Assembly: GCA_003254925.1 (NCBI GenBank)
Contig: QANZ01028197.1
Location: 4,734-68,733 of the forward strand
DNA from: Chamaecrista fasciculata
Taxonomy: Eukaryota; Streptophyta; Magnoliopsida; Fabales; Fabaceae
Length of the DNA stretch: 64,000 nt
Direction: 5' to 3'
Shown: positions 23,462-35,395 of the stretch, in pieces
How positions within the stretch are numbered: position 1 is the stretch's first letter
Layout: each line of letters opens with the position of its first letter
Notes under the pieces: model-generated
The model's database searches: none
The model's input: the letters and a program-made list of their open reading frames with translations, nothing else
Told to the model about the DNA's origin: nothing
Program-made: the position numbers and the translations under genes

Positions 23462-24651
23462 TGTATGTAGCAATCAATTGACATGTAACGAATTTTTAAA
23501 TGAAATTCAGATTCGCGAATAATAAATTCTTAATCAATAAGGCTGGAGATACCTTGAGCAACAAAAAAAAAATAACCCACACTTTATCAAAAGAGAAAAT
23601 AAAAACCACACTTGTAACATTTAAACTATACACGTATAAATGATTTTAAGATAAACTTCTCAACGGCTTTTTCAGTATTTTAGTTTTCAAAATTATTTTG
23701 TAAGAGGTTACAAGACATCAAGAAAATTACTTAATTGCAACGACTTCAATTATTATATAGTTGCTCTTCCAGAATTTTGCTTTTAAAATGTATGTCTCTT
23801 TCTTTTTCAACTAAAAAAAAAAAAGCTATGTATTGTATTTGAATTGCAGTTATGAAGATCGAGGTTATCAGAAAAGCTAAACATTTCACAGTTAAATTTA
23901 TTTAAAGATCTATGCTCTATTTTATTAATTCTGAAAGTATTCAAACATAAAAATTCTTATAATTTTAGTATTTTACAATCATTCAATTAAATTATTGTTT
24001 TTGGTTTTTTAATATGCTATTAAATATAAAAAAAATACGTAATATATTGTGTGTAAAATTTCCATTATTATACTAATTAAAAAATACGTAATATATTGTG
24101 TGTAAAATTAATATAGAATTCCAATGCCTAAATTATTGGGGGAGCAGACTCATGACTCATACTTCTATTCCAAATCGACGTATAGAGTTTCAATCAATGC
24201 CATTCAATTGTGACATTACCTTGACCCTTTTCCAACATGTCTGATTCTATTATCATGACCTATTTTTTGTTTTCTATCTTGATATAATTATTATTGTATT
24301 ATATTTTAAATATATAAACATATTGTATTTATATTATAATATTATTCGTAATTATTCCACACTCAAATATTAAAACTCAATAACGGATAACGCATTAAAA
24401 CGATTTGATACATTATTTAATTCTAAAAAGTATTATCATTTATTAGTATTTTGATTGTGTTTTTGGCACAAGAAAGAAAAATGAAATCACATTGAGCTAG
24501 AAGGCTAGAAGCCTAGAAACACAAAAACACAGGGATAGAGATAGAGATCAGAGTAGTAGTTAATTATATAAATCATAGAGCATTTTTCAATAGATAAATA
24601 AATAAATAAAAGTTCAATGAACTTTTGAGTTTTGAATATCATATATGCATC

Positions 24652-24865
24652 TCTCGTTTAATATTTTTATTTTATTCATTTTTTAAATTATATATGTACT
24701 GTGACAGAGTTGAAATTAAATATATTCACATATATATCTTAGTTTATGAAGTTCCTTGTTTTCCGTGGCATTTCCTTCTCGTTTCAACATGCACAATAAT
24801 GAAGAGGGAATAAGAGGAAACAAAAAACAATTAGTTGTTGTCATACCTTGTTAATTCTTGCTCTA
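24652..24865 (-). repeat. Perfect 214-bp inverted repeat, right arm
   Basis: Reverse complement of 22064-22277 without mismatch by my reading. The reading frame found in both arms is the same translated sequence and is probably not a gene: it is short and rich in aromatic and hydrophobic residues. Confidence 0.9.
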
Positions 24866-25439
24866 CATTAGTTTTTATTTTAACTTTCGTTTGTCTACAA
24901 AAAGTAACTTCTTCGTAATAATCATCTATAATTCTATATACATATAACATATAACTTTCTTCTTATGAAAAACTCGATCTTAAAAATTAATATTTTCATA
25001 TATATATATATATGAAAAGCAAGTAAACGCTAGCCATTAACTTTAATATTTTTTTAGCCAAAAAATAGTTTAATATAGTTTTTCATAATTCATAGTCTCT
25101 TATCTAAGTTAATATTCTCTTCATTATTGTAGATTTGACAAATGTTAAGATATTAACATCAGCCACTAAAATGATATCGAGCCTTTGATTTAATGTTCAC
25201 CACAATTTTTAGTTCAAGTGATCATATAAAAAGAATTTGTCATAGTTTCTAACCCGAGATAGGCTCTGTATTATCGACTCACCACTTATCTCACAATTGC
25301 AACTGAATCTATGAGAGAATGCCTTAACGTCGATTGGAAGTGTTTGAGTGATGAGAATAACGGGAGAATCCATTTAAAAAGACTAACCTATTAGATGGAA
25401 TTGAATAGTTTCACAACTTAAATACCCCTTGATAAACTA
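24866..25439. other. AT-rich spacer, no gene seen
   Basis: It contains a TA microsatellite near 25003-25014 and no supported coding sequence. Confidence 0.5.
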
Positions 25440-25934
25440 AAATAAAGACCGGACTTACTTAATTCAAATGGGGGCTGCTGGAGCAAGAGACAAAGTGACC
25501 TGCAAAAGAACTTTATTGAGGGCCCTGCGAAGAACACTCCGACGCTCAAGTTAGATTGTGAGTAAGAAAAGAGCAAGAGAGTTTTGAGTGAGAGTGAATA
25601 GCTAACCTGAAACTGGCTGGGTTGTACGGTATTTATAGAGCATAGTGAGAGAGGGTGGCTGGCGCATTAGACGCCCCACGTCGCAGCCTACGATCCCCAC
25701 TAGAAGAGGTGGTGGAGGCCGAGATTTGTAGAGCAAGACAATCGTGAGTGAATGCGAGACGTGCAAGGGCTGGGCGCCACTAAGATGGAGAATATGGGTC
25801 TGACCAAGTCCGGGGACGCCCTGAACTTCGCGGAGAGGCATTTGACCGGTTCGAGGGCGCCCCGAGGAATTTGGGAAGAGGATTCGGCCTAGTGCGAAAG
25901 CCGAGTAGGAAAACGCCCAAATAGTTATATATCA
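25440..25934 (-). mobile_element. Solo LTR (fossil), 495 bp, with TSD
   Basis: It is a GC-rich island in AT-rich DNA. On the plus strand it starts TGATAAACTAAAAT and ends TATATATCA, so both ends have TGATA/TATCA inverted form. The 5-bp target duplication CCCCT lies on both sides (25435-25439, 25935-25939). It has the ACTTGAGCGTCGGAGTG motif (minus strand) common in plant Gypsy-type LTRs. No internal region is attached. The same family occurs at 39353-39954. Family assignment (Gypsy) is from that motif only. Confidence 0.8.
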
Positions 25935-25939
25935 CCCCT

Positions 25940-28900
25940 TAATTTTTTATGTCTCTTCAATGTGGAAATATCACCTACCTACATAGTATTATTATAATTG
26001 AGTTGAATGAATACTTTGACACTAATATCACTATTTACATCGCACAATTGCAACTAAGTTTGTATAATAATTTGCGGAGATTTTCAGTTATGCTCCTAAC
26101 GTTTCATTTGTGTCAGTTGTGCCCCCAATGTGAAACGTTAGTTTTAATTATGCCCACAATTTTACTTGTGTGTCAATTTTTTGTCCTGAGTTGAATATGT
26201 GGTAAGATGACTGGATAAATAAAACATTCATGATTTATTTTTTATCCACCATGGCATAAAACATTCATAAAACATATAAATAGATTTAAAATGGATTTAG
26301 AGAACTATAACTTTTAACTATATTAGTTAAATATTCATTAATATCCATCACTTGCAATAATTAATTATATATTATGCATAGAAAAGGAAAAATATATCAA
26401 AGAAAAAAGACTATCTTTAGTTTTATTTGAAGGATGACACTCAACAATATATTAATGGTGCATGTTTTTGTCAATTAACTTGTGAGTTTCACATGTAAAA
26501 AGAAATAGTGATAAATAATAATATAATATAGTTGAAAAAAGTAATAAAAAAACTTAAAAACTTACGAAAAAAGAAGTAACAAAATGGTAAAGGGACGAGA
26601 GATGAAAAAAAAAGGAGCATGTGAACACTGAAGGCAGCTTTTGTCGGACGAGATAGCTACCCATCGGTGGTTTCCGGAAACAGTAATGTCAAGATTTTCG
26701 ACATTTAATATTCATATTAAGCAGTTCTTGTTTATTAATAATATTAAAGCAAAACTATCAATTCAACTGAATAATATAATAAACAATAAATATTAATTAT
26801 TTTTAATATATAAAATATAAATATTATATACTCAAAATTAGAATTATTAATTTAATATTTTTTTGAAAAATGAGATAGAGTAGAATAATACAAAGACATA
26901 AAATAAAAACAATAAAACATATATATAAATAAGTTTTTAAATGTAATAAATTTTATATAAATTAAACAAAACTTTTTTATGAAATAAAATAAATTAAGTA
27001 AGTTTTATATTTAATTTCATTAATTTTTGTATTTAAAAGTTAAATTGTGAAATTATAAAAAAAAATTGATAATAGCTAGTTGACATCTGGACCAATCGAA
27101 TCGTTTATAGTCCACTCCTTTACATTGAATTAAAGTAATTTAATATTATATTTATACTATATTATATGTTTAAATGTGTTTATAGTGAGTCAAAATTAAA
27201 CAATTAAAAATTAAAAAAATTAAAATTGAGATTAATTTACCATAACTTTAAATTAAAAAACTTATAATAAAAATTATAAAAATCACATTTTACTATAAAA
27301 CATAATAAAATAAATATTTCTATTTTAAAATTATAATAATTATCAAACTTAAATTAATTTTTGCATCCCATTAGCTATGCAAAGCACACTAGTGTATATA
27401 TATATATATATATATGATATATGATATAGTCATCATAATCTTATCAAGTTCAACCAAAGCAATAAGTATTAGTGGCTACGTATACAAAGGTTCATTAAAT
27501 ATATTTTCTGACACATTACTTGCACATTTCATATATAATTACGTAACATGTTTTTCATTATTGAACTTGCGGAAAAGTTATGATTTTTTCTCCTTATATC
27601 ATATTTGCCTCATGCAAGTGCAAATTTCCATCGTGATTGTTGTTAATTGTAAGGGTCCACTAATTGGGAAATATCCTTTTAGAAAGACTATATATTCTCA
27701 TACTACAAAGCGTATTACATGCATATTTCGTTGAATATATAATTATTAAGGGTTGGGATGTGCATTGTAAAATACTTCTTTTATGGAGGTCGGGATTAGG
27801 TGATCAACTACCATTTATTTAACCATATATAGTAATATTTATTAGACGAAAACTTTGACTATATTTGTTTAACGTAATAATGTTTTATTGTCCATTGAGT
27901 TAACGAAAATATTTAATTAAGGATATTTATCGAATAGTAATGTTAATTATTTGAGTCTTTGAGAGCGTGCATATATATTTTCAATGAACAAAATGTTACA
28001 GCTACGGATCAATTAATTGGCTTAATATTTTTTTTTTTAAAAAATGATCAAATAACTTCAAAGCTTCATAAATATGATAAATTTTGTGACGATCCTGTTA
28101 GTAATAAGCCAGCTAATAATTACGCAAGTAAGGTAACATAATCTCGGTAAACATTGGTTCCAAAAAAAAAATTCTCGGTAAACATTTAAGTTGCTTGTCA
28201 TTTTGCCCTCATAATTAAATATATAGTTCGAGATGACTGTCTAGTGACAATCTAGATAACTAATTTTTGATATATCTAATAATATTACTTTCACTATACA
28301 TATATGCATCTCGTGATCTTCTTCTACAAGATGACTTTAATTTTTTTTTTTTAATCATGTTTATCCTTCAAGATTTTTACACTATATAAATGTTCTTTCA
28401 ATGTTTTTATCTTATGCTCGACCACACAAGTGAAGTTACATACTATCTTCTTTTTATATTCTTATCCATATATATACTCTCTTAAACATTAATCTAAAAC
28501 TCTTATTTTGTGCAAGTTAAGCATATAATTTAAACTGGTCGATAAAATATGATTTTTTTTCTAGTAATGTATACACGATCCATAATATGAGAACCGGAAA
28601 GACTTCATAATAAATAGCTCTTAGATTGAAATGCAAAAAACATATATATAGGATAAGCAAGAATCAGATTCTATTTCAAAAGATTAGATTTAACTTTTTA
28701 TCTTGTTAGATAGAATTTGGATATGGCTGCAGCAGGTACGTAGAAATTAAATAGAATGATGACCAACCCGAACATAGTAATATATATATCCCCAAAATAA
28801 TAATAATTTTAATGCAAAAACATTCTTTTAGTCGCGAAACTTTACATTAACTGCCAATTTCATCTCCAATTTTTTCTTGTGGTCAATTATTTCATCCTCA

Positions 28901-31240
28901 ATAATATTTCACATTTTGATCAATTTTATTATTTGACTAACTTATTTTAATAACTTAACGATAAACTTCATATTGTTTTTCAATATGAATTAGAATTAGA
29001 ATTTTTTTTATCAATTTTATATATAACTGGCACATGAGTTAATTAATTATTTAAACATTTTGTTTATAAAATAACATGAGTATTAACCTCAATAAAAGAG
29101 GTTTTATCTTATTTAAATAATCCGACGTTTTCAAGATGAATGATATTATACGAATTATTAGTTAATGAGGAAGACAAGCATCTACGAAACATAAACATTG
29201 ATCGGCGACATTGATACATTAAATTTTTAAAATTACTCAACACGATATTTATTTATATATATAAATAATTAAAAATTAATAAATTTTAATAAAATTTTTA
29301 AAAATTACAATATCTATTCATAATATATATCATATGTATCAATATTTTTTATTATTTGTCATATTAAAGTAAAAAATAATAATTTCATATTCTTAAATTT
29401 ATGATATATCACAGACATGTCTCCAATACAACCACATGCTCTCAAAATAAAATAAAATGTTCATACTTTACACCAAACTGTGATGTAAAAAGAAGGTATA
29501 GAACTAGTAATCAAAACTTAAAAGGAAATAAATATATATAATTAAATAATATATATCATTTTGATTTTTTTACGTGAAGATCTAACAAAATCATAAATGA
29601 CGAACCGAATATATCAGTACTCAAAACAGAAAGATGCCATGAACGCAACCAAGTAAAGCAAGAAAACAGGACAAGACACACAGTACTAATTTATCCATAT
29701 GGTCAAAAGCATATATCATTTGTGTCTCATATGGCGCACACACACACACATATAATTATATGATAGTTATCTTGCATCTAGGAAAAACAACAATATGTTT
29801 CTTATAAGCACTTAATTACACTAAAAAATTTATAATCAAGGGAAAAAAAATATTGTCTGCCATTACCAAAATCACCCCACACGCCATCATCGTTTTAAAT
29901 TGTGAATCATGACAAAGAACATGATCTTTCATGACAAACAATTATATTCGATTTCAGCTATAGTTACGTAATGCTTAGCTAGTTGCACATCAAATTAAGT
30001 TAACCTTTGAGAACTACATCATCAGTAAGCAAGCTTAGACCATGTATATATATATATATATATATATGTGAAATTGTTTTCGACTTAAGTATATATAAAG
30101 TAATATTTTTTTGTTGTGTCTCGTATTTTTATTGGGAACAATACTATTCAAAACACGCTATAGAGTATTAAATGTAGATAACTCTTTTAATTTATGATTT
30201 GAATATGAATTCATCTGCGTAAACTTGTTAATGAGCGAGAGACTAGTATTTTCTATTACACTATATGTCTATATCCTTGTAATTGACATAATCTATTTGA
30301 TAAACTTGATTGAACATAATTAGGAAGAGAATTATAACTTTTACAAGTCTTTGAAATTTAACTTAAAAAATGGAGGAAATCAAACAGAAAGATTCTAAAA
30401 TAATCTGTTTAAAATTCCGTTGCCTTTGCCACTGGACACGCTAATGGAATCATGAATTCATGATCCATGCATTTCAGGTACATATGCAAATGGGTGTGCC
30501 CTTTGTACCCACCAATATAATCAACACATCAAAATGACAGGAAATTAAAGTGAATAAAAAGTGCCCAAGTTTGATGGTTATAATTGCCTTTTTGAAATCA
30601 TTATTAACTGCATGCCATTTTCCCCTTTAAACTTTTGTTTAAAGAAGAGGGAATGTCCTTGATTAAGCTAATCAAGAGCTAGAGATAATTAGGTCCCCAC
30701 CACTAATTGAACAAATTAAAGTTTAGTCTTGAAAAAATTAATTAATTAATTTGTATGCATGAGAGATGGATGCGAGTATATTTGTAAAGACAAGGACATG
30801 ACATGAATATCTGCAATTAATTCTGTATGAGGGATCCACCCATAATTAAACGCACCGTTGTGCACGATGCTTTAATTGTCCCTACGCTGCTGAATTTAGC
30901 AAGCATCAATCAAACAAGAGATAGTGGGGTTTCAAGTATTTATGAATTTTGTATTCTTTCTTTGATGATTAGGAATGACAATACATATAGTGATGGATCC
31001 TTGCTGCTTGCCATGGATATATATATATATATATATACCAGCCTGTAATCTCTCTCTTGTTCCCTCTATATATCGATATATATATTCATACATATACATA
31101 TATATGTGTATGCATGTGTGTATGTGTGTGTTATCTTTGACTTATAACTTACTTGACGTTGAGAGAAAAATTGGAATAAGGTGTAGAAAAGTCAAGGGAG
31201 GACTAAAATTGAATGTAAAGAGATCTATATATTAGTATTA
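25940..31240. other. Gene-poor AT-rich stretch
   Basis: No gene is supported across 5.3 kb. It holds an inverted pair CCTAACGTTTCA / TGAAACGTTAG near 26095-26135, probably from a small MITE. TA microsatellites lie near 27394-27416, 30043-30068 and 31016-31036, and a repeat copy at 29200-29480. Short reading frames at 27414, 27959 and 30827 show no recognisable domain and high AT bias. Confidence 0.5.
29200..29480. repeat. Diverged copy of the repeat at 1-289
   Basis: Shared order: TTACAATATCTATTCATAATATATATCATAT, then an AT-rich stretch, then a GACATG..CTCAAAATAAAATAAAATGTTCATAC part. It lacks most of the GTGTCGG part seen at 110-165. The match is partial. Confidence 0.4.
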
Positions 31241-31732
31241 GGTCAAAGTGTATTTTTGGTCCCATAACTTTTGTTTAGGTCTCAATTTGGTCTCATAATT
31301 TTTTTTGTTACACTTTTAGTCTCATCTTTATAAAAAGTTGTAAAATTTAGTCTTGTATCACTTTTGGTCTCGTATCTTTATAAAAAGTTGTAGATTTAGT
31401 CTTGTATCACTTTTGGTCTCATATCTTTTGGTCAAGTTGCAAAATTGGTCATGTATTTTAACAAAAAGTTTCACTACTAGTCCCACCTGACTCAAAACTA
31501 TGGAACTAATTTTGCATCTTACCCAAAAATAATGGACCAATTTTGCAACCAGATCAAAAGATATATGAGACTAATTCTGCAACTGGACCCAAAGATATAA
31601 GACCAAAAGTACGACATGAGACTAAATCTACAACCTGAGCAAAAGATATGAGACCAAAAGTGCAACAAAAAAAGTTATAGGACCAAATTGAGACTTGAGA
31701 AAATTTTCTGGGACCAAAAGTGCACTTTGGCC
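31241..31732. mobile_element. Foldback MULE-like MITE, 492 bp
   Basis: The whole element is close to a palindrome. The left end reads GGTCAAAGTGTATTTTTGGTCCC and the right end is its near reverse complement, ending GCACTTTGGCC. The flanking 9-mers are TTAGTATTA and TTAATATTA (8 of 9 equal), the duplication length of MULEs. The interior repeats the unit TTTTGGTCTCATATCTTT several times. Reading frames on both strands are by-products of the repeat. Confidence 0.75.
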
Positions 31733-33055
31733 TTAATATTATATTAGTGACATATATATATATGATGATCATGATTCATGAGTAAGATCATGCATATTCC
31801 ATGAGTTTAGGAGAATACTTCAAACCTAATTAAGGCTAGGTTTATATATATATATATATATATATGTTATAAAGAATCTCAAAACTTAAAATTGAAGTAT
31901 ATATTAGCCAATATTAAGAGAGAGAAAATCTAATTAAAGAGAGAGAAGATATAGATGATGAAAATGGAACCACTAAGGTCAGCATCCAGGTGATTCATCA
32001 ACAATATCTCTTGTGGGGATGACTCAAAATAATTAAGGTGAGAGAGGGTATTATCTAAAGAAGAGATCGTAGATGAGAAATCAATCAGAAATCTCATGTA
32101 GACCCAATCAATATAAATGTGATCAGGTTCAGGATCAAAGTTTGATTTGTACGTAAACAGGTCAAGTTAAATCCTGACCTTTGCATGCATATGTACATGA
32201 TCAAGAGTCGCTACAATATTTTGCACAATAAATGGGGTCCAATATATAAAACATATGTTCTGGCACCATTAATTAATTATAAAAAATGTGGGGTTCAATC
32301 CATCAAATCAACTTCCATTCCTTCCTCCAACTTAGCTTGAAGATAAACACTACTGTAATTGGATTTGGATGTGGATGTGGATGTGGATGTGATTAAATCT
32401 TGTGCATGCATTTCATTTGGATATGTTGTTGCAATGTGACACTCTACCTGTTAGTTTTAATTAATAAATTCACCCTAATTAAAATAGACACTTTTTCTTG
32501 CATACATATATATATATACGTTCAATATTAACCTATTTTGGTTTTATCTTGCACGTTAGTCTGTTTACTGAAATTCAAAAGATATACTTCAGGAAATGGA
32601 CATTTTTATTAAAGATAGCGAAAGCTATAATTGGAGTATTGGACTGTATATATGACTTGATGTGAGGTATATTTGGAAATTGGAACGTATCGTCTGATCT
32701 ATTCTTGCTTTTTATTCTTTCTTGGCTTTGGTATTATATAAATTATACATACTTGTGGTTTAAGTAATACCTACTTTATTCTCATGTAATTGAGCAAGTT
32801 TAATTTCATTTGAAATTTCCATTTGACCTAATTATCTATGCTTCTTCTTCTTTCTTTTTCTAACCTTTTTATCTCAAAAGTAGTGTCTGTGTTATGGGCT
32901 TCACCACCACGACGAGGCCTCACCACCACGACGGGGCCTCACCACCACGACGGGGCCCTTTTTCCCCGGCGGGTCTATCCCCCGGCGGGTCTACACCCTC
33001 CCATTTGGGGATCCCCCAAGTGTGTGGGTGCTGGGAANTATATCTATCTCTAAAA
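31733..33055. other. AT-rich spacer with a short minisatellite
   Basis: No gene is seen. It holds a TA tract near 31842-31865, a (GGATGT)4 run near 32366-32391, and the GC-rich tandem repeat at 32901-32957. An undetermined base lies at 33038. Confidence 0.5.
32901..32957. repeat. 19-bp GC-rich minisatellite, three units
   Basis: The unit TCACCACCACGACGGGGCC is repeated three times with one mismatch, followed by two copies of CCCCGGCGGGTCTA. GC content is far above the surroundings. The reading frame running through it is a repeat product. The nearby undetermined base suggests the assembly is less certain here. Confidence 0.8.
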
Positions 33056-33064
33056 TAAAAAATC

Positions 33065-35385
33065 GAGAAAATTAGTAATTTGGTCCCTGAATTTTAGACG
33101 CTCTGGCTGATAGGTTCTTGAATTTTGCGAAGTGTACAAGCCAGTCCCCGGATTTTCAAAATGCCATATATGTACTAATAGGTCCCTCCATCATATTGCC
33201 GTTACAAAAAAGTTGACGTATACATAACAGACGCTGATGTGTCCTGTTATATGCTAATGTGACCCGTTATGTTCACATCAACACCCGTTATCTTAAAAAA
33301 AAATTGTCACGTCAATAAAAAAACGACACATCAGCATTTCGTTATTGCACTTAAAGGTCCATGACCAATTTTTATTCCATTATTCTCAATTCCCCCTCTT
33401 TTTCATCATCTTCATTCATTTTAGTCTCAAATCCTCAATAAAATTGTAAAGTGTCCCAAAAACTCTTTCAAAACATTCCAATTTAGTCCTTAAAAATATT
33501 TAAAACCCTAAACCCTAAAACCCTAAAACCCCAAAACCCAAAACCTAAACCCTAAAATCTCAAACCCTAAACCCTAAAACCTAAAACCCCAAACCCCAAA
33601 CCTTAAACCCTAAAAAAAGTCTGAGTTCAACAATTAGGTCCTTGACCCATTTTTATTCCATTATTCTCAATTCCCCCTCTTTTTCATCATCTTCATTCAT
33701 TTTAGTCCCAAATCCTCAAAATAAAATTGTAAAGTGTCCCAAAACTCTTTCAAACATTCCAATTTAGTCCTTAAAAATATTAAAAACTTTAAACCCTAAA
33801 CCCCTAAAACTTAAATTTTTTTAATCTTCATCTTCATCTTCGAAATTTAACATAAATTCCTATTTTTTTATCCCTAAACCCCCCAAAAAAAATTTTAATC
33901 TTTATCATCTTCATCTTGATCAATTCATCATCTATTCTTCCACCATCATCTATTCATCAACTTCATCCATTCATTTCATCTTCACCCTAAACCCTAAATC
34001 TGATGCAATTTCAAAATGCAATTCATTTCATCATCATTCATTCATTCATTCATTTCATTTCATCAATTCATCATCATTCATTCATTTCTGATGCAATTCA
34101 TCATCATTCATTCTTTGCTTCTTCAACTCCCCGATCCGTTAGAACTTGTAACTGTAATTATATATGTAGGAGACTTGCACATATTCGCGAAATTGTTTTA
34201 GAATCCAGATTGTTCTTCCTTTTCTACTGATTTGTTCTTCTTAGTCCCAAAAGATTGTCTTCAGCCGCTTCGGCGTCAACAGCGATGGCCAGATCTGGAA
34301 ATGACCTCAGTGGTGGGATGAAGGAGAAGATAAACACACTGATAAAAGAAAGTGTCGGTAGCCACTCGATCGACGGTGACATTGTAAGGCTTGAGACCTT
34401 CAGACGCCGACTGGAGCTTGTTGAGAGCGTCGTCGGCGGTCAAACTGATGGCACCCATGACGGTGATGTGGGGTTCGAACTCAGGCCCACCGAACTCCGA
34501 TTGAAGGCCGCTCATCTGATTCTTCATCCTCAGTTGGGGGTTGGAGATGAATAAGAGGGGAGGAATCGATTTAGTCCTTGAATTTTTTAGGGTTTAGGAG
34601 TGAAGATGAAATGAATTGATGAAGATGATGAATATGAAGATGAAGATGAAGAAGATGATTAAAAAAATTTAGGGGGTTTAGGGATCAAAATAAAATTAGG
34701 GATTTATGTTAAATTTGGAAGATGAAGATTAAGATTAAAAAAAAATAAGTTTTAGGGTTTAAGGTTTTTAATATTTTTAAGGACTAAATTGAAATGTTTG
34801 AAAGAGTTTTGGGACACTTTATAATTTTATTTTGAGGATTTGGGACTAAAATGAATGAAGATAATGAAAAAGAGGAGAAATTGAGAATAATGGAATAAAA
34901 ATGGGTCAAGGACTTAATTGTTGAACTCAGACTTTTTTTAGGGTTTAGAGTTTAGGGTTTAAGGTTTTAAATATTTTTAAGGATTAAATTGAAATGTTTT
35001 GAAAGAGTTTTGAGACACTTTATAATTTTATTTGGAGGATTTGAGACTAAAATGAATGAAGATGATGAAAAAGAGGGGGAATTGAGAATAATGGAATAAA
35101 AATGGGTCAGACCTAAAAGTTCAATGAAAAATTGCTGAGGTATCGCTATTTTATGACGTGACAGATTTTTTTTTTTTTAACATAATGGGATTTGACGTGG
35201 ACATAATGAGACACATCAGCATAGAATGGGACACATCAGCGTCCATTATAGCTATGTCAGCTTTTTTGTAACGACAATATAATGAAGGGACCTATTAGTA
35301 AGGCGTTTTGAAAATTCGAAAAGGTTTGTCAAAAACCTATCCGTTAGAGCGTCCAAATTACAGGGACCAACTTACTAGTTTTCTC
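33065..35385. mobile_element. Long-TIR MULE-like element carrying captured gene DNA
   Basis: The ends are inverted: GAGAAAATTAGTAATTTGGTCCC at the left, and TTGGTCCC..GAGAAAA form on the opposite strand at the right. The flanking 10-mers are ATAAAAAATC (33055-33064) and ATTAAAAATC (35386-35395), 9 of 10 equal, fitting the 9-bp MULE duplication. Arms of roughly 800-900 bases fold back on each other. Each arm holds two direct subunits (GACCCATTTTTATTCCATTATTC .. CCAATTTAGTCC) joined by telomere-like CCCTAAACCCTAAA runs. The core (about 34000-34580) holds a fragment of a cyclic phosphodiesterase gene. No transposase is present. This is the layout of a Pack-MULE. Confidence 0.75.
34276..34560 (-). 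pseudogene. Captured fragment of a plant cyclic phosphodiesterase gene
   Basis: The minus-strand frame 34527-34276 contains SEFGGPEFEPHITV, then GAISLTADDALNK, TVDRVATDTFFYQCVYLLL and HPTTEV. This follows the N-terminal half of plant cyclic phosphodiesterase (CPDase, Arabidopsis At4g18930 type), a 2H-phosphoesterase acting on ADP-ribose 1'',2''-cyclic phosphate from tRNA splicing. Only the first of the two H-x-T/S catalytic motifs (PHITV) is present. After HPTTEV the similarity stops and the frame ends with unrelated residues. So it is about one third to one half of a gene and cannot be active as a CPDase. It lies in the core of the MULE-like element, between its two arms. Confidence 0.75.
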
Positions 35386-35395
35386 ATTAAAAATC

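Larger units (their letters stand above)
22467..23592 (+). mobile_element. tRNA-derived SINE split by a hAT-like insertion
   Basis: SINE halves lie at 22487-22563 and 23462-23572. The left half has a tRNA-like A box (TAGTGGTCAGCT) and B box (GGTTCGAATCTC). The right half ends in an A-rich tail (ACAAAAAAAAAA). The outer target duplication is TAACCCACACTTTAATCAAA (22467-22486) against TAACCCACACTTTATCAAAA (23573-23592), near-identical apart from one base lost. The SINE differs from the family at 51449 and 40008. Confidence 0.75.

Noticed and set aside
22116-24813. Identical short reading frame in both arms of the inverted repeat
   Set aside because: The identity follows from the arms being identical DNA; it is short, AT-driven, and has no recognisable motif.
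33480-33620. CCCTAAA runs as a true telomere or chromosome end
   Set aside because: The runs are degenerate, lie inside a transposon with target duplications, and recur inverted in its other arm; this is interstitial.
34255-34554. Plus-strand reading frame over the captured core as a gene
   Set aside because: It is the shadow of the minus-strand CPDase fragment, which has clear family similarity.
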